From positions 19,558,501 to 19,622,500 of the forward strand of contig JACSVZ010000010.1 in NCBI GenBank assembly GCA_014706295.1: DNA of 64,000 nucleotides, read 5' to 3'. This stretch comes from Lycocorax pyrrhopterus obiensis. Taxonomy: Eukaryota; Chordata; Aves; Passeriformes; Paradisaeidae. A model generated the notes under the pieces. It did not search any database, was not told the DNA's origin, and saw only the letters and a program-made list of their open reading frames with translations. Positions 34,101-41,800 of this stretch are shown one piece after another. Each line of letters opens with the position of its first letter. The first letter of the stretch is position 1. The position numbers and the translations under genes were made by a program.

Positions 34101-35589
34101 AGGGGTGGGGGTCACCCTGCATGGGGCCGGTGGCTCCTCGGTGTCCCCCCGGGGTGACCCCGCCTCGTGGCTGACGTGTCCTGTCCTTTGTGTGTCACCC
34201 AGGTCCCGAGGGCTGTAACCTGTTTATTTATCACCTGCCCCAGGAGTTCGGGGACGCGGAGCTCACGCAGATGTTTCTGCCTTTCGGCAACGTCATCTCT
34301 GCCAAAGTCTTTGTGGACCGTGCCACCAACCAGAGTAAATGCTTTGGTAAGTCCCGAGGTGTGGCTCTCCCTGGTGCCCCAGCTCGGGGCTCCAGCTCCT
34401 CCCAGTCCTCAGCTCAAGGTTCCAGCCATCCTTAACATCGCAACTTGGAGCTCTGGCTCTTCCTCAACATCCCAGCTCAGGGGTCTGGCTCTCTTCTGCA
34501 TCCCAGTTTAAGGATCTGACTCTCCTCGACATCCCAGCTCTCACCAGTCTCAAGCTCCAGAGTCCCATTCTCCCTGGTCTCCAGCCTGGAGATCCAGCTC
34601 TCCTAATATCCCAGCTCAGGGGGTCTGGCTCTCCCCACTTCCCAGCTCAAGGGCTTGGCTCTGCCCAGTGTTCCCAGCTCAGGGGTCTGGCTCTTCCCAA
34701 CAACTCAGCTCAGAGCATCTCCATCTCGGGGGTCCATCTCTCCCTGAGGTCCCTGCTTGGGAGTCCGTCTCTACAACATCTCATCTTGGGGATCTGTCTT
34801 TCCCTGGTCTCCAGCTCAGATGTCCATGTCTCCCTGCTGTCCCCTGCTTGGGGGTCCTGTTCTCCCCAGTGTTCCCAGCTCAGGGATCTGTATCTCCCTC
34901 TCACAGACCTCGGTGTGCCCACAGACCCTTTGGTGTCCCCACAGACTCTTCCCTTGCGGTGTCTTTGGAGGCCCCGTCACCTCAGGGTCTCTGCAGACCT
35001 GGCCTCCAGACGTCCCCCGAGCCCACACATCTCATCCTGGTGTCCCCACAGACCCCATCACCCTGGTATCTCCACATACCTGCAGACCTTGGTGTCCCCA
35101 CAGACCCCATCACCTCAGTGTCCCTGCAGCCCCTATCACTTTAACAGACCCTGTCACCCCAGTGACCCCACAAATCCCATCCTGTAGTGTCCCTGCAGAC
35201 CACTCCAGTGTCCTGTGGACCCTCGTATGCTGCTGTCCTCACAGCTCTGTCACCTCAGTGTCCCTGCAGACCTCGGTGTCCCTGCAGGTGCCATCACCTG
35301 TCACCCAGTCCCCTGCAATCTGGGGCTGTGATGCTACCCCAGGACCCCCTGTCCCAGCACTCCCAGTGCAGGAGCATCCCACGGGATTTCAGTGCCTGGG
35401 TTGAGGCGAGGCAGCCGCCTGTGCTGTGTGCGGTGACAACCTCGTGTCCCCTCGCCGCCAGGTTTCGTCAGTTTTGACAATCCGACGAGCGCTCAGGCGG
35501 CCATTCAGGCCATGAATGGCTTCCAGATCGGCATGAAGAGGCTAAAAGTGCAGCTAAAGCGGCCGAAAGATGCCAACAGACCCTACTGA
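19107..35589 (+). CDS. CELF6: CUGBP Elav-like family member 6 (12 coding exons)
   Basis: CELF6 is an RNA-binding protein with three RRMs that regulates splicing and mRNA stability by binding UG-rich elements. Coding exons: 19107-19350, 22889-22971, 29757-29805, 31241-31369, 31454-31533, 31995-32138, 32486-32630, 32712-32861, 33157-33219, 34017-34097, 34203-34346, 35462-35589. All are GT-AG and in frame, totalling 1440 nt or 479 aa (human about 481). RRM1 includes [20 protein letters not shown] with RNP-2 and RNP-1 (GCAFLTYC); RRM2 starts [10 protein letters not shown] with [11 protein letters not shown]3 starts [17 protein letters not shown] with CFGFVSFDN. The protein ends [10 protein letters not shown], as CELF3-6 do. 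The Ala/Met-rich linker resembles CELF4, but the HEXA and PARP6 neighbours support CELF6. The start sits in a (GCG)n Ala run in strong context. Confidence 0.95.
19430..20720 (+). repeat. Minisatellite in CELF6 intron 1, 47-48 bp unit
   Basis: At 19476-19697 about five near-identical units of 47-48 bp begin GAGGTACCGCTCTGGTGGGA and continue with GATGCCCTGAGGTGGGGGG. The array then decays into shorter units based on GGCACCCCTGAGGTGGGA up to about 20720. The homogeneous 5' part implies recent unit duplication. Minus-strand frames of 220 codons and less across it are repeat artefacts. Confidence 0.9.
21790..21960. other. AT-rich unique island in CELF6 intron 1 (candidate conserved non-coding element)
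   Basis: Within GC-rich intronic DNA this segment is AT-rich and non-repetitive. It has TACTTATTAAGAGTTATTAA near 21809, ATCAGCTGGCGGATTTAATT near 21837 and TTTATTCATTAAATATTTAC near 21888. It includes a CAGCTG E-box and several ATTA cores. Such islands between minisatellites are typical of constrained enhancers, but I could not test conservation. A similar small island lies at about 21390-21440. Confidence 0.3.
22440..22800 (+). repeat. Minisatellite in CELF6 intron 1, unit about GGATGCCACAGTGCCAGG
   Basis: About 360 bp of degenerate units made from TGCTGGATGCCACAGTGCCA and CAGGGTGCCAGGATGC. It stops about 90 bp before the acceptor of CELF6 exon 2 at 22889. Short Cys/Met-rich frames across it are artefacts. 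Confidence 0.85.
23255..23410. other. AT-rich unique island in CELF6 intron 2 (candidate conserved non-coding element)
   Basis: A non-repetitive segment with GAAAATAAATATTTAATTAT near 23275, AAATAAAAATCAATAGGCCC near 23302 and CGTAAATATCAATCCCTGCT near 23350. The ATCAATA/ATCAAT cores are of HNF6/Cux or PBX type. It contrasts with the surrounding GC-rich sequence and the minisatellite that begins at 23520. Conservation is untested. Confidence 0.3.
23520..24700 (+). repeat. Minisatellite in CELF6 intron 2, unit about CTGTACCTGTGCTCACACC
   Basis: About 1.2 kb of tandem 18-24 bp units. It starts with GT/GC-rich copies (GTGTGTGTGAGCACGTGTGT near 23569) and settles into CTGTACCTGTGCTCACACCC. Higher-order copies exist: the block from CTGCTCACACACATCTACCT near 24197 recurs near 24340, 24500 and 24590, so groups of units were duplicated together. 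Reading frames of up to 536 codons through the array consist only of Cys, Thr, Pro, His, Leu and Tyr repeats and are not genes. Confidence 0.9.
24770..25075 (+). promoter_or_regulatory. CELF6: CpG-rich candidate internal promoter of CELF6
   Basis: Right after the minisatellite, CELF6 intron 2 becomes intensely CpG-rich (about 24720-25260) and carries a degenerate tandem of GAGCCGAGCC units at 24896-25060. This is the same kind of tandem that precedes the main CELF6 start at 18965-19080. A CpG island this far (about 6 kb) from the main promoter and ending in an ATG plus splice donor suggests a second promoter. No transcript evidence is available here. Confidence 0.45.
25076..25159 (+). CDS. 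CELF6: Candidate alternative first coding exon of CELF6
   Basis: An ATG at 25076 opens 28 codons ([14 protein letters not shown], then [14 protein letters not shown]) running straight into a good donor, GAG|GTAGGG, at 25159/25160. The exon ends in phase 0, and the next CELF6 exon (29757) begins in phase 0 with ATGAACCGCCCCATCCAG. Splicing would therefore keep the RRM1 tail, RRM2 and RRM3 in frame while replacing most of RRM1. I do not recognise the 28 residues in any family. From memory, human CELF6 has a shorter isoform starting at the equivalent of the exon 3 ATG, which would fit a promoter in this intron. Alternatively this could be a 5'-UTR exon or chance. Confidence 0.4.
25290..26330 (+). 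repeat. Minisatellite in CELF6 intron 2, unit about 50-60 bp
   Basis: About 1 kb of tandem units with the core GGGTGTATCTGCACCCAGGG followed by ATGGGGATGGAGGGGTGTTG and GTGAG. Roughly 18 copies vary at the CTGCACCC/CTGCTCCC position. It includes pure GT runs at 26051-26070 and 26329-26349. The 552- and 361-codon minus-strand frames over it are artefacts. Sequence to 27700 remains GT-rich but less regular. Confidence 0.9.
27711..28170 (+). repeat. ATGG microsatellite expanding into a minisatellite
   Basis: A pure run of about ten GGAT/ATGG units at 27711-27752 is followed by degenerate longer units such as GGTGTTGGGGATATGGATGG and TGCTATGGGGATGGATGG up to about 28170. It lies in CELF6 intron 2. 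The pure part should be length-polymorphic. Confidence 0.92.
28395..28575. other. AT-rich unique island in CELF6 intron 2 (candidate conserved non-coding element)
   Basis: Non-repetitive sequence with CATTTATAAACATCAGCCGC near 28399, ATCAATACAGTTTAATAACC near 28429, GTAAATGTTATTCTAAATCA near 28495 and TTATTACATTAAGCATACAG near 28529. It lies between the ATGG minisatellite and the X-box cluster. It looks like constrained regulatory DNA, but conservation is untested. Confidence 0.35.
28901..29231 (+). promoter_or_regulatory. Cluster of four RFX X-box-like palindromes
   Basis: Four imperfect palindromes fit the X-box consensus GTTNCC-N2-GGNAAC bound by RFX factors: GTTTCCCTGGAGAC (28901-28914), GTTGCTGTGGAAAC (28921-28934), GTTGCCGTGGCGAC (29153-29166) and GTTGCCATGGAAAC (29218-29231). 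The last is near-perfect. They lie in two pairs within 331 bp in CELF6 intron 2, next to unique sequence. RFX factors drive ciliary and neuronal genes. An enhancer for CELF6, a brain-expressed gene, is the simplest reading. The sites are seen; binding is inferred. Confidence 0.55.
30415..30950. other. Long AT-rich unique island in CELF6 intron 3 (candidate enhancer)
   Basis: About 500 bp without tandem repeats and rich in homeodomain-like and AT cores: GTTATTAAACACACC near 30429, GGCAAATAAATTACCCACTT near 30478, AACTAATTTTCCTGGTACCT near 30654, CATTATTTATTTATTTCC near 30701 and ATAATCATGAAATTCTCATT near 30812. It is the longest such island in the gene. Together with smaller ones in intron 5 (about 31570-31650 and 31735-31850, with TTTAATTAATGCTGA and ATAATTAAACCTCACATCGA) it suggests dense cis-regulation of CELF6. 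Conservation is untested. Confidence 0.4.
34350..35330 (+). repeat. Minisatellite in the last CELF6 coding intron
   Basis: Two related arrays fill most of the intron between exons 11 and 12. At 34370-34900 the units are about 40 bp with CCCAGCTCAGGGGTCTGGCTC and TCTCCCTGGTCTCCAGC. From about 34900 to 35300 they become GTGTCCCCACAGACCCCATC and CTCAGTGTCCCTGCAGACC. The second array repeatedly contains CCCCACAG and CCCTGCAG, which look like splice acceptors. The true acceptor is the last one, at 35460-35461 (GCCGCCAG). Confidence 0.85.
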
Positions 35590-36382
35590 CCCCAGCTCAG
35601 CCTGCGGAGAGGTGAGGGGGCCTGGCCCTTCGGACGTGGCGGTCGTGGAGCGTCCCCGTGCTACATCCCTGGGCGTGCGCAGGGATCTCTGCCTGGCACC
35701 ATCCACCCAATGGATCTGGGTCCCTCCCTCTCTCCTTCCCTCCCTCCATCCCCTAGGAGCAGGCTGACGGCCCTTTCCTTCTGTTTCAGGTCGGACGTCC
35801 CGCAGTGTCTGACGACTTTCCCCTTCCCCAAGTGCAGTATCCAAACCCGTAACTCTCTTTCTTTGCAACACATCCCGGAGGACGAGGAGGAGGAGGAGGA
35901 GGTGAAGGAGAAAACAGCGAAGAAGAGAGTGTTTTGGTCGTAGCTTTTCCTTTTTGAATTTTTTCCCAAACTGGTCTTGTTTGTTGTTTAACGGGAACGA
36001 GAGGAAGACAAGGAAGGAGGGGAGCGATGCGGCGCCGGGGCTGCGATTCGCCGCCGGCCGCTCGCCGGGACTCACCGGATCCCTCGCCGGGAGCAAGGCC
36101 GATGGCTCCGGGCAGCCGGGCCACAATCTACCTTTGTTTTTTGGGGTTTTTTTTTAAAGCACTCATTTGCTGCTACCGATTTCCCAGGAGAAACGAGGAA
36201 AAGAGGCTCCAAATGGATTCTTAAACCAAAGCCGGTGGGACGGGACCAGCCTCGGGCGCTTCACCTGGAGGATGCTTGTTTGGAAAATAAAGAAAAACAG
36301 CAAGATTTTCCTTTTTCCCTGCATTGGGGGAAGAAAAGAAGGATCAAAGTATGTTGGACTTATAGAAGATATATATAAATAA

Positions 36383-36400
36383 GTATATATATATATATAT
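36383..36400. repeat. (TA)n microsatellite in CELF6 3' UTR
   Basis: A short TATATATATATATATA run in the CELF6 3' UTR, followed by CCCATGGAGC. A related ATATATATAAATAAG lies just upstream. Confidence 0.9.
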
Positions 36401-36957
36401 CCCATGGAGCAGGGTGGCGGGACACGCGCTTCCCCTGCTTGTCACTGGCACAGGGACATAGGATTACTTGTTTCAGAGTCATATCATTCCTTAGAGTTTA
36501 GGGACCAAAGGACTATTGCTTTTTTTAAATATATCTATAAATAAATTAATTTAAAAAAAAAAAAAACAAAACACAAAAAAACATCGGGAAAGGAGGAGAA
36601 AATCCAACAGAAATTAAGAAGGTTGAGTAAAACCCTCGGGCATTCAGAGCCACGAGCGTTTCCTACAGGGCTTGGATTTGGGGGGTTCAAGGGCTCGGTT
36701 TCGGGGGCCAATTCGTGGCTGGGGACTGGGGGGATGCAGAGGGGATTTTTGGGGGGGGGCTGCAGTGGCTCCCCCAGCTCCATGGCCCAGGGGGATTCGG
36801 AGCCCCTCGGTCGCCTCTGGCAGAGGGTGGAGTGATGTAGTTCCTTGCATTTTGGGTTGGTTTGGGGGGATTTTTGGGTTGGGTTTTTTTTTTCAGCCAA
36901 AAAAACTTAAAAAAAAAAAGAAAAATGTGAGGTTTCGGCCGAAATGAAGCGAAGCGA

Positions 36958-36963
36958 AATAAA
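36958..36963 (+). terminator. CELF6: CELF6 polyadenylation signal AATAAA
   Basis: A canonical AATAAA in GCGAAATAAACTTATTTTGT is followed by a GT/T-rich stretch (CACCTTGGTTGGTTCTTTGG), the expected downstream element. An earlier alternative hexamer, AATAAA in GAAAATAAAGAAAAAC, sits near 36285, so two 3' ends are possible. Confidence 0.75.
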
Positions 36964-37341
36964 CTTATTTTGTCAAAATCGTCACCTTGGTTGGTTCTTT
37001 GGAGCAATCGCTGCCGCGTCCGCCACCCAAACACGACACCAGGGCCCCCTTTACGGCCACCTCGGCTCCAGCTGGGCCAGAGCATCTGCCAGGAATTGGT
37101 GAAGCTGGGAGAGGACCACAGGCCTCTCTTCTTACTTGCTTTTTCCCAGGAATTGCTATTTTTTGGAGGAATTCACCCTGGCTGCAGAGGGAATCAGGAC
37201 AGCACACTGCCCTGTGGTTTCACTGATCTTTCCCAGTGACAGAGGAGCTTCAGGGGGATGTGGCTGTGACCCACAGGATGTCCCTTCCCGCCTGTGGGTA
37301 CAGCTGAGTGACTGCCGTGATCCCAGGAAAGTGACTTATTT

Positions 37342-37347
37342 TTTATT
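37342..37347 (-). terminator. PARP6: Candidate PARP6 polyadenylation signal (minus strand)
   Basis: TTTATT on the plus strand reads AATAAA on the PARP6 strand. It lies about 1.5 kb past the PARP6 stop and about 380 bp from the CELF6 signal, as expected for convergent 3' ends. I saw no canonical hexamer closer to the stop, although A-rich minus-strand tracts near 38490-38545 could support a shorter 3' UTR. Confidence 0.35.
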
Positions 37348-38079
37348 TGAGGAGGGGAAAAAACCCAAATCCCACCAATTTAAGCAAAGTCCCCCCAAGG
37401 GGCGGGTGGCAGGGCCAGGGGTGAGGGAATGGCCACTAGCCGAGGTTTGGGTGGCCCTTGGGAACATGGAGCAGTCAGCGTGGGATGAGTAGGGATGGAC
37501 AGATGTTGGGATCCATCCAGGGGGGACAGAGGGCAGGGACACGACAGAAGTGACCCTGAGTGCACCCACTGGTGTAATGAGCCTGTCAGGACTCAGGTGG
37601 TGACTGTACCAAAACCAGGATAATTCTTACATTGATTCGTAAATTCCATCATAAATCCTGGCTGACATCATGGCCTCGCACTGCCGTGACCGACCCGGAG
37701 AGCTCCTGGCCTGTGGGGACGCGCAGTGCCCAGCCCCCTCTGCCCGCGCTGAGCCCTGGCAGCCTCCAGGCTCTCTGCCGGCTTTCCATCCAGATTTGGG
37801 TGTAGCAGGATGCAGCTGTGCTGGCACTGCCTCCGTGTCCATGGAGTTACTGGGATTGGCTTGGGCTGACACAAAATGCCATCCCTGGGAGGTTCCTTCT
37901 TGTTTGAGTCTCTGCTCCAGCACCGGTGCCTGGGGGGGGCCCCTCCATGGGGTCCCATGTCCCCATCCCTGAGGCACAATCCCTCCTCCGTTGTGTTCCG
38001 CCTCCACAGCACCATCCCTTTGCCATGGTGTCATGGGGGAGTGGTTCCCTCCCAAAGCTGCATCAATTCCCTATGACAC

Positions 38080-38460
38080 TTCCCCACCATCCCATCCCTT
38101 CCCCTCAATCCTATTCCTTCCCCATGAACCTATCCTTTCTGCATGATCCCCCCTTCCTCTCAATCCCATCCCTTCTGTTTCCCGTCCCTTCTCCACAATC
38201 CTATCCCTTTCTTGTGATCCCATCCCTTCCCTGTGCCCCCATCCCTTCCCCAGGTTCCAATGCCTTCCCTGTGCCCCTATTCCTCCCCCACACTCCCACC
38301 ACTTCCCCTGAATCCCATTCCTTCCCCGTGATGCCATCCCATCCCTTTCCTGTGATCCCATCCCGCCCCCTTCCTGTGCCCCATCCTTTCCTCACAATCC
38401 CATTCCCTGTGCCCCCATCCCTTCCCCAGCATCCCCTTCCCATACCCCACACTTTCATCC
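38080..38460. repeat. Pyrimidine-rich minisatellite between CELF6 and PARP6
   Basis: Degenerate 20-26 bp units with CCCATCCCTTCCCCATGATC-like cores, nearly all C and T on the plus strand and all G and A on the minus strand. It may lie in the PARP6 3' UTR if the distal polyadenylation signal is used. The 36985-38080 stretch before it shows no recognisable gene. Confidence 0.85.
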
Positions 38461-38868
38461 CAGTTAAATCCAGGAACGCTGATTCCTTTTCTCTTTTTTT
38501 TTTCCCCTATGTTTTTGGGTTTGTTCTGGTTGGTTTTTTTTTTTGCTTCGGTTTCTCATCATCGATAAAAACGCCGTCGCTGCCAACGCCAGGAGGGGCG
38601 GCCCCCGGCCACGCCGGACCCGCGGCTCCTTCTCCACGCTGCCACAGGGTCAGGGACAGTGGGAAGGGGACAGGGAGGGGATAAGGGACCGCTGAACCCG
38701 CCTGGTGCTCACAGGGTGCCTGACGCCTATGTACAGGTGGAGCCACCGGCGTCGCCCCGGCTCTGCCCTGCCCGGGGAGCTCAAAACCCACTCGGCCCCT
38801 GCCCAGCCTTGCCTGGGGGCTCGCTCGGTGCCCGGGGGGTCCCGGGGTCCCACCGTCACTGCCGCCGC

Positions 38869-41800
38869 TCAGTTTGTGTACACCTGAGTCCCGATCACAC
38901 GCATGATCTCCTTCTGGATTTTGGGGTCCTGAGTATTGATATTGGCGTCTCCCACTTGGCCGTCTTCGTACCTGGAAGGGGAGAAGGGGGTGAAGGGGGT
39001 CCCGTGGGGGCCCCGCAGGTGCCGCAGGGCGGGCACAGCCAGACTCACACAAAGAAGAAGCGTGTGCAGACGTGGTCCGAGACGGGGCAGACCCAGATGT
39101 TGCCGTGTTTCTGCAGGTCCTTGGAGGTGATCACTGCCGGGGAAGGGGCTGTTGGACACGGGGTGGGGGACGGAGGGCCCGTCTGGGGACAGCCCATTGT
39201 GGGGACCCTCCATCCCTCCACCCACCCGGTGACCCCATGGGTGCTGCCTGTCCCTCCCCACTACGTCTCCATGTCCCCACACCTTCGCAAAGCGCGATGC
39301 AGTTCAGGTTGCGGCTCTGGAGGAAGCGGGACTGGATGGAGCGGGTCTGTGGGAACAGCAGCCAGTGTTACCACCCTGTCCCCAGCACCCATGGGTGCCA
39401 TGTCCCCATTCCCGTCCTGCCCTGCTGTCCCCTGGCCCATCACCTGGGGGATGGTGTTCATCCGGTTGTACCGCTGCACCAGCTCATCCTTCGATGGCAT
39501 CCGGTGCTGCCCTTTCCCCATTCCTGCGGAAGAAGCAAGGCAGTGGCTGTCAGTCCCTCAGGGAACACCCTGGGGTGATGTGGGGACACATGCCACAGAC
39601 AGGGATGGCCACCCTCAGCGCTCCCACCCTGCAGCTGAGCCCTGGGAACCCCCCAAAAGCGTGCACAGCAGCTTTTGAAGTCTAGGAAATGTTGTGAGTT
39701 TGATTCTTGGGGGTGTGGGAAAGCCCCAACCTGGCTGGGAAGAGGCTGGTGTGGATGGGATGGATACAGGACGCTGCCACTCATGCGCAGCTTCTCCAGC
39801 CGGCACGATGCCGAACCTCCCCAGGCCCATGCAGGGAGTGGGAACGGGAGCACAGGCAGGACCGGGCAGCGCAGGCAGCCTCTTACCTGAGTATCCAAAG
39901 GAAATACTGGAGATGGGGCTCAGATAGATGCCCTTGCCATAGGCTGCTCCATGCAGCTTGCGGGAAAATACCAGGGTGAGCATGGTGGGATCACCCCGAC
40001 AGCTCGGGCACGGTGGTAGCGGAGGAAGCCTGGCACTTCCCAATGTCTGCCCCCTCCCTGCCTTCCTGCCCCCTCCCTGCCCGCCTGCTGCCCCGGGGTG
40101 TGCAGGGCGCAGGCAGCGGAGCGGTACCTGCAGTTTGGTGTAGGAGGCGTTGACCAGCCCATTGCGGAGGATGGAATGCCAGTTCTCAATGTGAGAGCCA
40201 CTGGAAAGAGCCAGCCCCACATCAGCCCCCGTCCATCACCCCCACGGCACCCGCCCGGGGCGCTCCTGCCATCCCCCCACCTTGGCAACTCACTGGAAAG
40301 CGAAGGTGCTGCCGTAGAGTTTCTTGGCTGTGCGGAACCGGGCTTCCTTGGCCGGGGGGCTGCTGAGCAGGAGGAACTGGTGGGAGGTGTGCATGAACTT
40401 CAGCTGCTACCAGGAGAACGGCAAGAGCAACGGCAGTGCCGGCAGGAGAGAGGACAGACAGACAGACAGACAGAGATCATGCACGGCCGCCCGGCCCCGG
40501 GTCCAGCCCAGCCCGGCTTTGGCCACTCCAAGTTTGCCAGAAGGGTCCTTGGCATCCCTGTCTTGTCCCCATCTCACAGCCCATGTCAAACATGTCCCTT
40601 CCTATATCCTGTGTCCCGCCTCTCGCATCTCCCAGGCTCAAACCCCACGCAGAGGGATCTGCCCTACATCCCAGACCCTTCCATTGCCCATCCCATATCC
40701 TTGCATGCCTCATACTGCATCCCACAGCCCACAGCCTACATCCCATTTCCTGTACCCTCCATCCCACCTCCTATATCCCACATCCCACATTCCAAACCCT
40801 CCATCCCACACCCCACCTGGAGCCTAGCCCGGCCCCTTACCCTGCTGAGAGGCAGCTTGACAATGTGGGATCTGTTGCTGGATATTATCCTTGGGAAGAG
40901 GAGGAGGAAAAGGATGAGGGTCAGAAAGGGTGGTCCCAATCTGCCCCAAGACTGTTGGATGCTCATGACCCCCCACGACAAAGGAGATGAGAGGGTTGTT
41001 CCACGGACGCCCAGCTGCCCCCCACCCCATCCCGTGTCCCGGGGAATGTGGGGCAGTGGGAGGGACAAGGGGCAGTGGGAGAGGGCCGCAGCACCCTCGG
41101 CCTTACCACTGCAGGAGGGGATGCGCAAGGGGGTCCAGCTTGTCCATCTGCTTCTTGATCTCCAGGTAGGACCCCTGGCAGAGGCAAGAGGGGGTGCAGG
41201 TGGGTCCCCCAGCACCCACCCAGCCACGGGCAGATGGAGATCAGCACCAAAATGCCACTCCTGGCTTGGATCCCACACCTTGGGGGAGCTCACACGGGGC
41301 CATGGGGGTGTGGGGCCACGCCACGCACCTGGGTCATCTCCCGGATGGACATCACACTGTCCAGGGCCTTCTGCAGCCGCTCGTAGTTCTTCTTCTGCAC
41401 GTGGGGCAAGAGAGGAGTGGCCATCAGAGGGGTCCTTGGGGCTCCCCGTCACCCCCTGGTGTGACGCCCTTACCTTGGGGTTGAAGGCCAGAGTTTTGGG
41501 GTCGTTGGGGTCCACCACAGAGGGGTAAGGCTCGAAGATGATGCTCTTGCGAGGGGACTCGAGGGCAGCGCGGCACATGGCCACCAGTAGGTCCACCACC
41601 TTGGGGCAGAGCAGGAACTGAAGGGGCAACCGCCCATGGGGTTGGTAGGGTCACCACCGCGCCCAGCCCTACCTCGGCACCCGTGGCCACCTCCTCGGCT
41701 GCGCCGGACATGACGCCCAGGGTGTAGAAGGAGAAGACGCAGAGCTCCCGGGTGCACACGGCCGGCTGTGGAGGGGACAGGAGCGCGGTGAAGGTCAGGG

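Larger units (their letters stand above)
35590..36985 (+). other. CELF6: CELF6 3' UTR, with an intron at 35612-35789
   Basis: After the TGA (35587-35589) a plausible donor GAGAG|GTGAGG occurs at 35611/35612 and an acceptor TTCTGTTTCAG|GTCGG at 35789/35790. The terminal exon would then hold only UTR. The stop lies 22 nt before that junction, too close to trigger nonsense-mediated decay. The UTR contains a (GGA)n tract near 35880, a TA repeat, A-rich tracts near 36550 and 36905, and ends near the AATAAA at 36958. The remembered human gene also has a UTR-only last exon. Confidence 0.6.

Noticed and set aside
34900..35330. Many CCCCACAG and CCCTGCAG sites as possible extra CELF6 exons
   Set aside because: They are part of a tandem array; no flanking donors with an open, family-like segment. 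The exon at 35462 joins exon 11 directly in frame.
38869..38871. PARP6 as a processed pseudogene on the minus strand
   Set aside because: Twenty-two exons with consensus splice sites, all phases consistent and no stop or frameshift. A processed copy would lack introns.
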